This document shows, piece after piece, positions 28,267-36,456 of a stretch of 64,000 bases of DNA. The translations under genes were made by a program, and so were the position numbers. This stretch comes from an uncultured Flavobacteriales bacterium. GTDB taxonomy: Bacteria; Bacteroidota; Bacteroidia; Flavobacteriales; CAJXXR01. The stretch spans positions 124,001 through 188,000 of the forward strand of contig CAJXXR010000001.1 of NCBI GenBank assembly GCA_913063375.1, in the 5' to 3' direction. Position 1 is the stretch's first letter. Each line of letters opens with the position of its first letter. The notes beneath the pieces were generated by a model. It made no database searches, was not told the origin of the DNA, and was given only the letters and a program-made list of their open reading frames with translations.

Positions 28267-28782
28267 ATGAATTCAAAATGGAACTTCTTGAAAGACAGTT
28301 ACTGGTATGTCCCCACTGCATTCTTACCAGCATTACAGATGAATGCAACGGATGCTGAACCTACCCAAATGATAGATCAAACGGTATGGCAAATTACAGA
28401 CTATAAATACGGTTACTTTTGGGGGAATTGCGCAGCGCTACTTTATGAAAACGAAAATCCCGAATCACAAACACTTAGTGGATTCCGCTTTGCAGGATCT
28501 GTTACACCAGATGGAAAAGTGCAGATATCATTTATGCCCATCAGTGAGCTAGGCGCTGTGATGAGTACCGTTGGAACCGGAAATATGATTAAGGATGATG
28601 GGGAATGGGTATTCAATATGCAAATGGAATCTGGCATTACAGATTTGGTGGTGCATTGGGCCAATATGGAAGAAACCAAAGAAGGAGAGAGCTCCTGGGA
28701 GAAATTACCCGGAACAGAATATTCTGTTCCCGAACTGCTAGAAGCTGCAGGTATTCCTGCCACAGTTCCTGTGGTAGATTAA
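28267..28782 (+). CDS. Conserved hypothetical protein, 171 aa
   Basis: No signal peptide or membrane helix. The sequence is rich in Trp and aromatic residues with alternating strands (DSYWYVPTAFLPAL, WQITDYKYGYFWGNCAALLY, GFRFAGSVTPDGKVQISFMP, DLVVHWANME). That suggests a small beta-barrel or sandwich, perhaps lipocalin-like. I do not recognise the family. The gene has an ATG after AAGAGAACG and is monocistronic between repeat copies. Confidence 0.7.
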   Translation: MNSKWNFLKDSYWYVPTAFLPALQMNATDAEPTQMIDQTVWQITDYKYGYFWGNCAALLYENENPESQTLSGFRFAGSVTPDGKVQISFMPISELGAVMSTVGTGNMIKDDGEWVFNMQMESGITDLVVHWANMEETKEGESSWEKLPGTEYSVPELLEAAGIPATVPVVD

Positions 28783-28872
28783 AGTTAAAAGATGCGCTTT
28801 GCGCTGAGATTAAGCGCTTCGCTTAGATTAAAGTTGAAAGATGCTTTGCTTCGTTCAACTAAGATTAAAGGA
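28774..28872. repeat. Short GCGCTTTGCGCT repeat, copy 4
   Basis: Begins at the stop codon of the preceding gene: AGATGCGCTTTGCGCTGAGA, then TTAAGCGCTTCGCTTAGATT and AAAGTTGAAAGATGCTTTGC. Units read in alternating orientation so the stretch can fold on itself. Confidence 0.7.
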
Positions 28873-28905
28873 GGAAGGTATAAATTGTATTATACCTTCC
28901 TTTTT
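28873..28905 (+). terminator. Rho-independent terminator
   Basis: Stem GGAAGGTATAA/TTATACCTTCC with a 6-nt loop and five T, about 90 bp after the hypothetical gene. Confidence 0.85.
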
Positions 28906-28959
28906 AACTTTACGCAAAGCCTTGTACTTGTTCCTAGATTTTTAAATGATTAAAAAAAT

Positions 28960-29400
28960 GTAAATTTAGTTTTACTGGTTTTAATGTCATTCAATACGAA
29001 AAAATCAAAATTAAGATCGAATGAATGTAGGAAGGAAATGGCGTTAATTTATGACTGAAAGGAATAAATAAAAATAGCCTGTAGTGACGATCCCGGACGT
29101 CCGGGATTGACAAAAAGCCTTACTGAATGCTTGATTTTTAATCTATTTCTAATAGGCCGTTAAAGTATTACTTGTTTAAATGTCTTTTAAAGTCAATAGA
29201 AAGATTTAATGAACGTAGGAATGGAATGGCGTTTCTTCGACTGAAAGGAAAAGAAAAGTAGCCTGAAATGACGAAGTAAATGCCCCGAAGGGAAATCCTT
29301 CTATTGTCGATCCCGGACGTCCGGGATTGTTTCTTTTTTATCGAATGAAAAAAGAAGGAGCCCAGCGGCGGCGAGCGAAATAAAGAGGCATTTATAATTA
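28960..29400 (+). repeat. Composite dispersed repeat, copy D (two modules in tandem)
   Basis: Gap of about 580 bp without a gene. A shortened module (29012-29165) and a full module (29205-29392) follow each other. Both carry the perfect palindrome TCCCGGACGTCCGGGA, at 29091-29106 and 29311-29326. The shortened one lacks the part between GTAGCCTGTAG-like sequence and the palindrome, so the palindrome joins a left-type flank (GACAAAAAGCCTTACTGAAT). A 78-codon open frame on the minus strand is repeat translation. Confidence 0.85.
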
Positions 29401-29430
29401 GCAACTAAAAATCTATTTCCCATCACCAAA

Positions 29431-29460
29431 CAAAAAAAAAACCCTTCATCAAGAAGGGCT
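29431..29460 (-). terminator. Terminator of the flavoenzyme gene
   Basis: On the minus strand: CCCTTC, loop TTGAT, GAAGGG, followed by ten T. It lies 24 bp after the stop codon. Confidence 0.88.
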
Positions 29461-29483
29461 ATTTCAATAACAATCCAGGCAAC

Positions 29484-30431
29484 TTAAACAGCCCAAAACT
29501 CTTCAATCAACTGATGCGTTATCGCCTTAGCAACCTCACTACCTTCCGCTACAGAACCAGTAACACCACTCCAGCCAGATCTGGCATCTCCAATGATATA
29601 AAAACCTTTAACACTAGATTCTCTATTTTCATCTACTATATAATTCTCCAATCCAAAAGCACCTTCTTCGGTAGGGATATTGAGTTCTTTGGCAAAGGCT
29701 ACATTCTCTGTAGAATGGGTTTCTGCCAAGAAACCACCTTCTCTGGCTATCTCCGTGCCATCTTCTAGGACTACGGCTTGTAGGATACCATTTTTTGCTT
29801 TTAGGCTTTGTATTTTGCTCTCAATGATCTTAATTCCCTTATCTGCCAACTGTTTGACAAGGAATGGATCCGTTACGCTTTCTCCGTTGGTGAATACCTG
29901 CAGGTCTTTGCTCCAATAAGCGATTTTTTTCGCAAATAGAGGGCCCATTGTCCCATCTCCAAATACGGCCAATGCCTTATCTGCCATTTCGAAACCATCG
30001 CAGAAGGGACATGGATAGACAGACTGTCCATAGACTTCCGTAAGGCCTGGAATGGCTTGCTTGGCGATATCATCTTTATAGCCAGTGGCCAAGATCACCT
30101 TTTTACTGGTATAGCTACCTGCTGTGGTATATACCTGAAAACCTTCATCTAGCTTTTCTAGCCTGAGGACTGCTTCTTTCTTATAGCTTACGGATGGGTA
30201 TTTGTCCAATTGCTGCTTGGCAACCTTAAATATTTCTGTGGGATGTATGCCGTCTTGGGTAAGGAATCCATGAGAATGCCTGGTAATTGCATTTCTTGGA
30301 GTTTCTATATTCAATACCAGGGCCGATATTCTACTTCGTCCTAATACTAGGGCGGCACTCATACCGGCAGGTCCTCCGCCTAGTACGATGACTTCTAATG
30401 GGGCATTTTTCATTTGTGCTAAACTATTCAA
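29484..30431 (-). CDS. Thioredoxin-reductase-like NAD(P)/FAD oxidoreductase
   Basis: 315 residues, cytoplasmic. FAD-binding GGGPAG at 18-23, redox-active pair Cys141-Pro-Phe-Cys144 (YPCPFCDGFE), and C-terminal FAD motif GFYIIGDARSGWSGVTGSVA. The CPFC pair in this position is that of thioredoxin-reductase-like enzymes. An NADPH-binding GXGXXG is not obvious: AVFGDGTMGPLF occupies that place. It may be a low-Mr TrxR relative with another partner, including dithiol oxidases of natural-product pathways, but no such cluster is here. Confidence 0.88.
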   Translation of the reverse strand: MNSLAQMKNAPLEVIVLGGGPAGMSAALVLGRSRISALVLNIETPRNAITRHSHGFLTQDGIHPTEIFKVAKQQLDKYPSVSYKKEAVLRLEKLDEGFQVYTTAGSYTSKKVILATGYKDDIAKQAIPGLTEVYGQSVYPCPFCDGFEMADKALAVFGDGTMGPLFAKKIAYWSKDLQVFTNGESVTDPFLVKQLADKGIKIIESKIQSLKAKNGILQAVVLEDGTEIAREGGFLAETHSTENVAFAKELNIPTEEGAFGLENYIVDENRESSVKGFYIIGDARSGWSGVTGSVAEGSEVAKAITHQLIEEFWAV

Positions 30432-30795
30432 AAACCCAATTTTATTACTTTACAGTCTTTAGAGGGGCATCCAAATACTGCTAAAATTGGGAAGGGGGTT
30501 CTTTGTTAGTTCTAAATTCTCGACAAGTTATATAAATCCTTTATTCTAAGAGGGGAGGATGTGGGAAAATTTAGGTGTTTTTGAGAGGGAGATTTGGAGA
30601 TTGGAGGTGAAACTTTGTATAAAAGTAAGAAATCACTAGAAAATAGTTGAAATATCACTGAATTCAGGGATTGACTGGTGTGTGGGGATGGGGTATATTG
30701 CTGGGGTATTAAATATGGTTTAACATAACAAAAGGCCCCAGTTAAATGATTAAAATAAATAATATTTAATACTTTAAAGCAAAAGTAGAAACTTA
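30432..30795 (+). other. Intergenic region before the defence operon
   Basis: 364 bp, no gene. It holds the 16-mer CTGAATTCAGGGATTG at 30658-30673, also found at 28131, and a G-rich stretch (30670-30705). The last 70 bp is A+T-rich (ATTAAAATAAATAATATTTA) and presumably contains the operon promoter, though no exact TAnnTTTG element is seen. Confidence 0.5.
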
Positions 30796-33700
30796 ATGAG
30801 AAGAGATAAAAAGAGAAACTTTATTACAACCTTAAAGAAAGGTAATGTTCCCCAAAAGGATTTCATTGGATTGATAAAATATAAATATAGTCAAGATCAA
30901 AGAGAATATTTATTAAATAAAACACCTAAACTATTTAGTGATTTAGCTTATAATTTTCCAATTCCAATTTCTGAGAATGAAATATGTAAAGTGGAAGGAT
31001 ATTTAAGTGATAAAACCTCATTGATCATTGAATTAGCGTGGTATTTTGATATACTAAAAAAGTACTCTGACAAAATAAATAAATATCTTAGTATTAAAGA
31101 GGATATAGAATGTACTATTCTAAATAATAAATTGGACAAGTGCTTAGATTTACTCGACAAATTAGATGAAGATGTTTGCTGTTCCTTTTTTGCTTTACAA
31201 ACTGAATTATATATTAATGAAATAAAAAACAAATCTGGAGAAAATAAGGAATTAATTAAGAAATTCTCTTTATCCAACAACTCACAAAAACTAATTTTAT
31301 TATTAGACTTTGCAAGATTAAAAGCTGATAAAAAAATATCAGCCGTATTATACGATTCAGCAATAGATCACCATAAAAAGCAATATTCCAAAGAATTAAA
31401 ACACATATTAGATTATATTGATTATAAACTTAATCCTGTCAGATTTGAGGACGAATTGTCTGAATTAACATTCTTAACATATTTTGATTCAGATTTTTCT
31501 ATAATTGATAGATATAATAGTTTAAAAAATTTACTTTCAATTGTTCTTTTTGAAAAAACGACACAATCAGATGTCAAAGAATTTTTGAAAGTCAAAATAA
31601 AGGAGTTTTCAAAAATTTTCAACGATACCTATTGGGAAAAAATCCTAATTATTATTGATGATAGTTTTACAAACATTTCTGTAACAAAAAATAATGATAA
31701 GTATTCTAAAATTCTTGATTTATACTTATCTGGGCAATATAACGAAGTGATTGAAGAGTCCAATTCTCTGTTTAAATCGCAATCTAATTTTTCAGATGTA
31801 TTTATTCTTTACGCTAAATCAGTTATTTTTTCAAATAAAAAAATAACTGATTTTATTGACGATAAGACTAAACTTTATGAAATACTACAATTAATAGTTG
31901 ATATTTTACTGAAAAATGATGATTATACTTCGAACAGGGATAAATTACTTGACAAGTATTATTTAATTAGTCATTTCGATTTCTCAGCTCCATTGTTAGA
32001 ATTTCTCTATGATGAATACAGATTTACAATACCGAAAGGAGTAAAGTATTTAACATATTTAAAAGAAAAGGCTTTTAGTTACAATTCCTACTCATTATTA
32101 CTAGAGAAAAATAAGTATTTGAAATTAAATTCAAAAAATAATGTTTTTGATTTTGTCAATAATGAAATAATTATTTCAAAAAACAATCAAAACTCCAATA
32201 TTTTTTTTGAAACCAAAATGAAAATTAATTTACTTATATATCAACGAAAGGAAAATGAAGCAATTCTTGAATTAATAAAATTTGAAAATCAATTTGGCTC
32301 TTTATTAGAAAAACATAGTTTCATTGAAACCTGGCATTATAAAACTAGTATAAATTGTTATTTTTCTATGAACAATTTAAAAAAAGTATCTAACTTAATC
32401 GTTCAGGCTTATTTCAAAAATTTATTTGCATATGATCATTTCTTCGATCAAAAATTTATTATTGCTTTTGATAAAATCGATGAAGAAGATGTATTTAGGG
32501 ACATTTCTATACCAATTTTATTTGAATTGTATAATCAACCACAATCAAGCATTTATGATAGAATAGCTGATTTTCTTATTAATAATGACATCAAATACCC
32601 TTCCGAGATATTTGAAATAAACCAATTTTTTGAGGATAAAATGCTCATTTATTTCCTAGAAAAAGTTTGTACTATAGAAAATATTGAAGATTCACCTTTT
32701 TTAAATTCAATTGAGGCTTTGGAAGCTGAAAGAATAAAAATATTGAATAAGTTGAAATTAATTAATGAGGATAAAATTGAGATATTTAATGCTGAAATAA
32801 TGTCATTAACAAAAGCGGCTAGTTTAAGAAAGGGACTACTACAAATTCATGAAAGTAGAATTTATATTGACACTCTAAGTATTGAAAAATATTTAGGAGT
32901 TGAATTACCTGATTTATTCGATAGATATTTAAATTTAACTGATATTGCATATTCGTCAATATCATCTCTAAAATTGTACGAAAATATCGAAGAAGACGGT
33001 GCTCTAGTTACCTTCTACTTAAAAGAATTAATACCTGAAAATGAATTACCTCTATATTTGTCAAAAATAGACCCTTCTCAGGACCCTAATGCTGTCACAG
33101 TTCCAGTTATACGATTCATATATTTTGTGGATATCTTCAATGCAATTAAAAAGGAGTTTGTTTATAGCGAAGATTATGGATTTAGGAGCTTCTTAAGCAT
33201 GAGAATTAGACATGGTACTTTTTCAAACGTTTTAAGAAGTGTATTTGATAAGTACTTTTTAATTAGCTCAATGGATTCTTCTCTACAGGATTATAAAGAA
33301 ATTAATTACTGGAATAAAAATCTTAAAGTATCGGATAAATCTAAAACTGAAATACAAAATTTACTCAATGAGTTTTCCAGGAAAATTGATTCTATTATTG
33401 AATTAGGATTATCGTGGATCGGTATCAATAACGAATTTGAAAGAAATAGTTCAGGAATTTTTGATTTCTATTATAGTAAAGCTGAAATGTATATTCTATA
33501 TCAAAATCGTTTTGGTAAAATCGATAATTATGAAATCTTTTTAGAAGAAACTTTTAATTCTTTATTCGAAAGATTAGACGAAAATTTAAGCAACTTACGA
33601 GATATGCTTACAAATGAATTATCTGTATCATTTCTTCATGCTTTAGAGGAATTACAAGAGAACATAAGTTTAGTAGTAAAAAATGAAGATCAAATTAATC

Positions 33701-34302
33701 CAATTAAACAAAAAATAATCAGTTGCAAAACTGAATTTCAATTAATAATTTCTCAAATCACCAAATGGTTTAATGTGTCAAAAAATCAGTATATTGAAGA
33801 ATTTCCTATCGATATGATTGTTCAAAATAGTTTAGACTATATAAACAGTATTCACACAGGTTCTATTCAAAATGCTATTGTTAAAACAGATTGTAGTTGT
33901 TCTTCAAATTTTAAAGGGAAGTACTTTGAAACCTTTGGAGACATGTTAATTAATATTTTTGACAATATAGTCAGTAAGAATAAGGATTTAGGTAACCAAC
34001 TTAAAATTGATATAAACATTAAACAAATTAATGAAAGTATTGAAATTTTGGTGAAAAATAATATTTCTGGTTCTATTGATATTGATAAATTGAAAATTAG
34101 AGTTACTAATATCATTCAAAATGTAGCAGATTATAAAAAGGAAGGTATAGATAGTAGCTTTGAAGAAGGTTCCGGTTTTTTGAAAATATGTAAATGCATC
34201 GCTGTGGACTTAGAAAGAGATTATTATGAAGTTACACCAAGTGTAATAAAAAATAGTTTTGAGGTGAAAATAAATTTCGAATTAAACAAACTTATAGTAT
34301 GA
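30796..34302 (+). CDS. Large sensor with histidine-kinase-like C-terminus (DtcA-like)
   Basis: 1168 residues, no signal peptide and no clear membrane helix, so cytoplasmic. The first about 900 residues are helical with TPR-like units (about 306-345, LYLSGQYNEVIEESNSLF; about 475-540). About 930-1020 looks like a dimerisation/phosphotransfer helical hairpin with candidate His948 (SFLHALEELQENI). About 1040-1168 is a GHKL ATPase: N-box Asn1053/Asn1057 (DMLINIFDNIVSKN) and G2 box GSGFLKICKCIAVDL (from 1125). The usual DxGxG of the G1 box reads NNISGS, so Asp is replaced. It overlaps the next gene by 4 bp. By order and architecture it matches DtcA, the infection-sensing kinase of Detocs. Coding sequence is much richer in A+T than neighbours. 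Confidence 0.78.
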   Translation: MRRDKKRNFITTLKKGNVPQKDFIGLIKYKYSQDQREYLLNKTPKLFSDLAYNFPIPISENEICKVEGYLSDKTSLIIELAWYFDILKKYSDKINKYLSIKEDIECTILNNKLDKCLDLLDKLDEDVCCSFFALQTELYINEIKNKSGENKELIKKFSLSNNSQKLILLLDFARLKADKKISAVLYDSAIDHHKKQYSKELKHILDYIDYKLNPVRFEDELSELTFLTYFDSDFSIIDRYNSLKNLLSIVLFEKTTQSDVKEFLKVKIKEFSKIFNDTYWEKILIIIDDSFTNISVTKNNDKYSKILDLYLSGQYNEVIEESNSLFKSQSNFSDVFILYAKSVIFSNKKITDFIDDKTKLYEILQLIVDILLKNDDYTSNRDKLLDKYYLISHFDFSAPLLEFLYDEYRFTIPKGVKYLTYLKEKAFSYNSYSLLLEKNKYLKLNSKNNVFDFVNNEIIISKNNQNSNIFFETKMKINLLIYQRKENEAILELIKFENQFGSLLEKHSFIETWHYKTSINCYFSMNNLKKVSNLIVQAYFKNLFAYDHFFDQKFIIAFDKIDEEDVFRDISIPILFELYNQPQSSIYDRIADFLINNDIKYPSEIFEINQFFEDKMLIYFLEKVCTIENIEDSPFLNSIEALEAERIKILNKLKLINEDKIEIFNAEIMSLTKAASLRKGLLQIHESRIYIDTLSIEKYLGVELPDLFDRYLNLTDIAYSSISSLKLYENIEEDGALVTFYLKELIPENELPLYLSKIDPSQDPNAVTVPVIRFIYFVDIFNAIKKEFVYSEDYGFRSFLSMRIRHGTFSNVLRSVFDKYFLISSMDSSLQDYKEINYWNKNLKVSDKSKTEIQNLLNEFSRKIDSIIELGLSWIGINNEFERNSSGIFDFYYSKAEMYILYQNRFGKIDNYEIFLEETFNSLFERLDENLSNLRDMLTNELSVSFLHALEELQENISLVVKNEDQINPIKQKIISCKTEFQLIISQITKWFNVSKNQYIEEFPIDMIVQNSLDYINSIHTGSIQNAIVKTDCSCSSNFKGKYFETFGDMLINIFDNIVSKNKDLGNQLKIDINIKQINESIEILVKNNISGSIDIDKLKIRVTNIIQNVADYKKEGIDSSFEEGSGFLKICKCIAVDLERDYYEVTPSVIKNSFEVKINFELNKLIV

Positions 34303-34739
34303 AAGGTCTATTGATAGAAGATGATCCAATCAAAGCAACTAAAATTTTAGAGTTTTTAAAATTTAATTTCTCATCATTTAATTTGTTGCACAGAAAATCT
34401 TATCAAAGTGGAATAAAACAAATTTTAGAAGAAAATTTTGATTTTATTTTATTGGATATGAGTATTCCTACTTATGATCAAGTTCAAGGAAATTTTTCTG
34501 GAAAACCGAGAAACTTTGGTGGACGAGACATTTTGAAAGAAATGAAAAGAAACAAAAAGAAATCTCAAATTCTAGTTGTAACACAATATAGTGAATTTGA
34601 TGGCGGTTCATTATCAATAAAAGAATTAGATACTCAACTATCAGAAAATTATCCTAACCTATACACTGGATATATATATTATAAATCCGGACAAACAGAC
34701 TGGGAAGATAAAATAGTAAAGTTTATTAATTCTTTATAA
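34299..34739 (+). CDS. Stand-alone receiver protein (DtcB-like)
   Basis: 146 residues, a single CheY-like receiver with no output domain. The phosphorylation site is intact: acidic Glu7/Asp8/Asp9 (LIEDDP), phosphoacceptor Asp53 (ILLDMSIP), Thr95 (LVVTQY) and Lys129 (YYKSG). A loop after Asp53 (residues about 58-76, with GKPRNFGGRD) is longer than in CheY. It overlaps the kinase stop (ATGA) and ends 2 bp before the next start, so the three genes are translationally coupled. In Detocs the equivalent DtcB is thought to draw phosphate away from the effector and so prevent self-killing; that role is inferred here. Confidence 0.85.
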   Translation: MKGLLIEDDPIKATKILEFLKFNFSSFNLLHRKSYQSGIKQILEENFDFILLDMSIPTYDQVQGNFSGKPRNFGGRDILKEMKRNKKKSQILVVTQYSEFDGGSLSIKELDTQLSENYPNLYTGYIYYKSGQTDWEDKIVKFINSL

Positions 34740-34741
34740 AT

Positions 34742-36154
34742 ATGACAATCCTAGTTGTTGATGATTCTGTAATAAAAATAAATAAAATAAAAACAGTAAT
34801 TGATGAAACAAATATTAATTCAGAATTTTTAATTGCAAATAACAAAGCTGACGCTATGCAATTGATTTTAGCAAATCAATCAATTGATTTAATGGTATTG
34901 GATTTAAATCTCCCTAACCGAAAAGGCGAAGAAACAAAACCATTGGCTGGATTATCATTGCTGAAAGAATTAAATAGAAGAAAATCTATCTGTAAACCCA
35001 AACATATTATTGGATTAACCGCATATAGGGAATTGCAAAATAAAACAACCCGAGAATTTATTGAAAATGGCTGGATTATTATTACCTACGACAATAAGAC
35101 TAGTGAATGGGAAGCAACAATAAAAAACAAAATAGATTATATTCATAATAATAAAATCACTGAATTTGGGACCTCCAAAACCACTGATACTTTTGCCTTA
35201 ATTATGAAAGGTGGAGGAATAAAAGGTTTATCTTATGTAGGTGCTTTAGAGGAATTAGAAAAATTCTATAAATTTTCGTGGTATGCAGGAACTTCAGCAG
35301 GTGCGATATCTGCCATTCTTCTTGCATCAGGCTACAATCATTCAGAATTAAAAAAAATATTAGCCGAAAAAAATTTCAACGACTTCAAAGATACTTGGTT
35401 TTTGAAAGGCCTCATTAATTTAGTGTTTAAAGGTGGATTTTATGAGGGGACAACTTTTGAAACCTGGATTGATCAACTATTAGCAAAAAAGATCGGTCAA
35501 GCTACAGAAGTAAAACTAAAGACTCTTCCATTTCGAGCTAGTGTATATGCTAGTACACAAGGAAAGAAGGCATTAATATTTGACTCAAAGGATACTAAAA
35601 CTAGTCATTTAGGAGCTGGATTTGCGGCAAGATGTAGTATGTCAATACCATTCTTTTTTGTCCCTCAAATGAATAATGGATATAAAGTTTTTGATGGAGG
35701 AGTACAAAATAATTACCCAGTTGAAATTTTATTAGAAGATAATCCTAAAACAAAATTTCTTGGACTTTACTTAGGGCCAGAAATTTATGAAGGAAGAAAG
35801 AAGAAAACAATCCTTGGTGAATTAATAAAAATTGGTACCGAAACTATTGATCATGTCGCACTTGAAAAATATGGTAATGAAACAATAATGATTGATACTA
35901 GACCCATTTCAACTTTAAACTTTAAACTATCCAAAAAAGAAAAGGATTTCCTATTAGAATGCGGAAAGGTTTATGCGTTAAAATACCTGGTTAAAAATAA
36001 TTTCATCAATGAAGAAAATTCAGATTTAGAAAACAAAATTAAATCACTCGAACATAACAGGACCTTTCTAATTAAAAAAAGAAGAAAAGGACGATTTATA
36101 AAAATGTTAACTATTTTGGTTATTGCCTTTTCAGTACTTGTATTAAGTTATTAA
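34742..36154 (+). CDS. Receiver-patatin phospholipase with C-terminal membrane anchor (DtcC-like effector)
   Basis: 470 residues. About 1-135 is a receiver domain: Asp7/Asp8 (VVDDS), phosphoacceptor Asp54 (LDLNLP), Thr93 (GLTAY). About 150-400 is a patatin domain: oxyanion GGGIKG at 157-162, nucleophile Ser185 in GTSAG, catalytic Asp318 in DGG. About 454-470 is one hydrophobic helix after a very basic stretch (KKRRKGRF), placing the enzyme on the inner membrane. Patatins hydrolyse phospholipid acyl esters. The arrangement predicts a lipase switched on by phosphorylation from the upstream kinase, killing or stalling the infected cell. In characterised Detocs the effector is a nucleosidase, so this is a variant. 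Confidence 0.88.
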   Translation: MTILVVDDSVIKINKIKTVIDETNINSEFLIANNKADAMQLILANQSIDLMVLDLNLPNRKGEETKPLAGLSLLKELNRRKSICKPKHIIGLTAYRELQNKTTREFIENGWIIITYDNKTSEWEATIKNKIDYIHNNKITEFGTSKTTDTFALIMKGGGIKGLSYVGALEELEKFYKFSWYAGTSAGAISAILLASGYNHSELKKILAEKNFNDFKDTWFLKGLINLVFKGGFYEGTTFETWIDQLLAKKIGQATEVKLKTLPFRASVYASTQGKKALIFDSKDTKTSHLGAGFAARCSMSIPFFFVPQMNNGYKVFDGGVQNNYPVEILLEDNPKTKFLGLYLGPEIYEGRKKKTILGELIKIGTETIDHVALEKYGNETIMIDTRPISTLNFKLSKKEKDFLLECGKVYALKYLVKNNFINEENSDLENKIKSLEHNRTFLIKKRRKGRFIKMLTILVIAFSVLVLSY

Positions 36155-36164
36155 AACTCTACTG

Positions 36165-36265
36165 CCCTTGTCTACCACTGGTGGGTTAACTAAATATAGC
36201 CCCCCCGCTGCCGCCAGTTTGTAACTGGTGGTTAACGGCAATATAATACCCACTTATCTTAATCG
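36165..36265 (+). repeat. REP-like palindromic element 1
   Basis: CCGCCAGTTTG and TAACTGGTGG at 36211-36231 form an imperfect hairpin, preceded by a C-rich CCCCCCGCTG and followed by TTAACGGCAATATAATACC. The same flanks occur at 40167 and 41494. It marks the end of the defence operon; no T-run terminator is seen. Confidence 0.8.
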
Positions 36266-36456
36266 AACTAATACAAAAGTTCAATAGCACAAATCCTTTT
36301 TCTATCTTGAAACTTTAATCCGTTTTTCTAAAACCGAGATATACCAAGTGTAGATTATTGGCTTGAAATACAAAAGGAGTAGTGCGTTTGCATTAAGGTG
36401 ATAATAGGAATATGGTAACCATTAAACTAATATTTGAGCTAGTGATAATAATTAGG

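Noticed and set aside
30796..34302. Membrane sensor kinase of an ordinary two-component system
   Set aside because: No signal peptide or transmembrane helices are visible, and neither receiver protein has a DNA-binding output domain.
34742..36154. CBASS CapV-type patatin
   Set aside because: No CD-NTase (cyclic nucleotide synthase) gene is nearby, and the patatin carries a receiver domain, which points to phospho-signalling.
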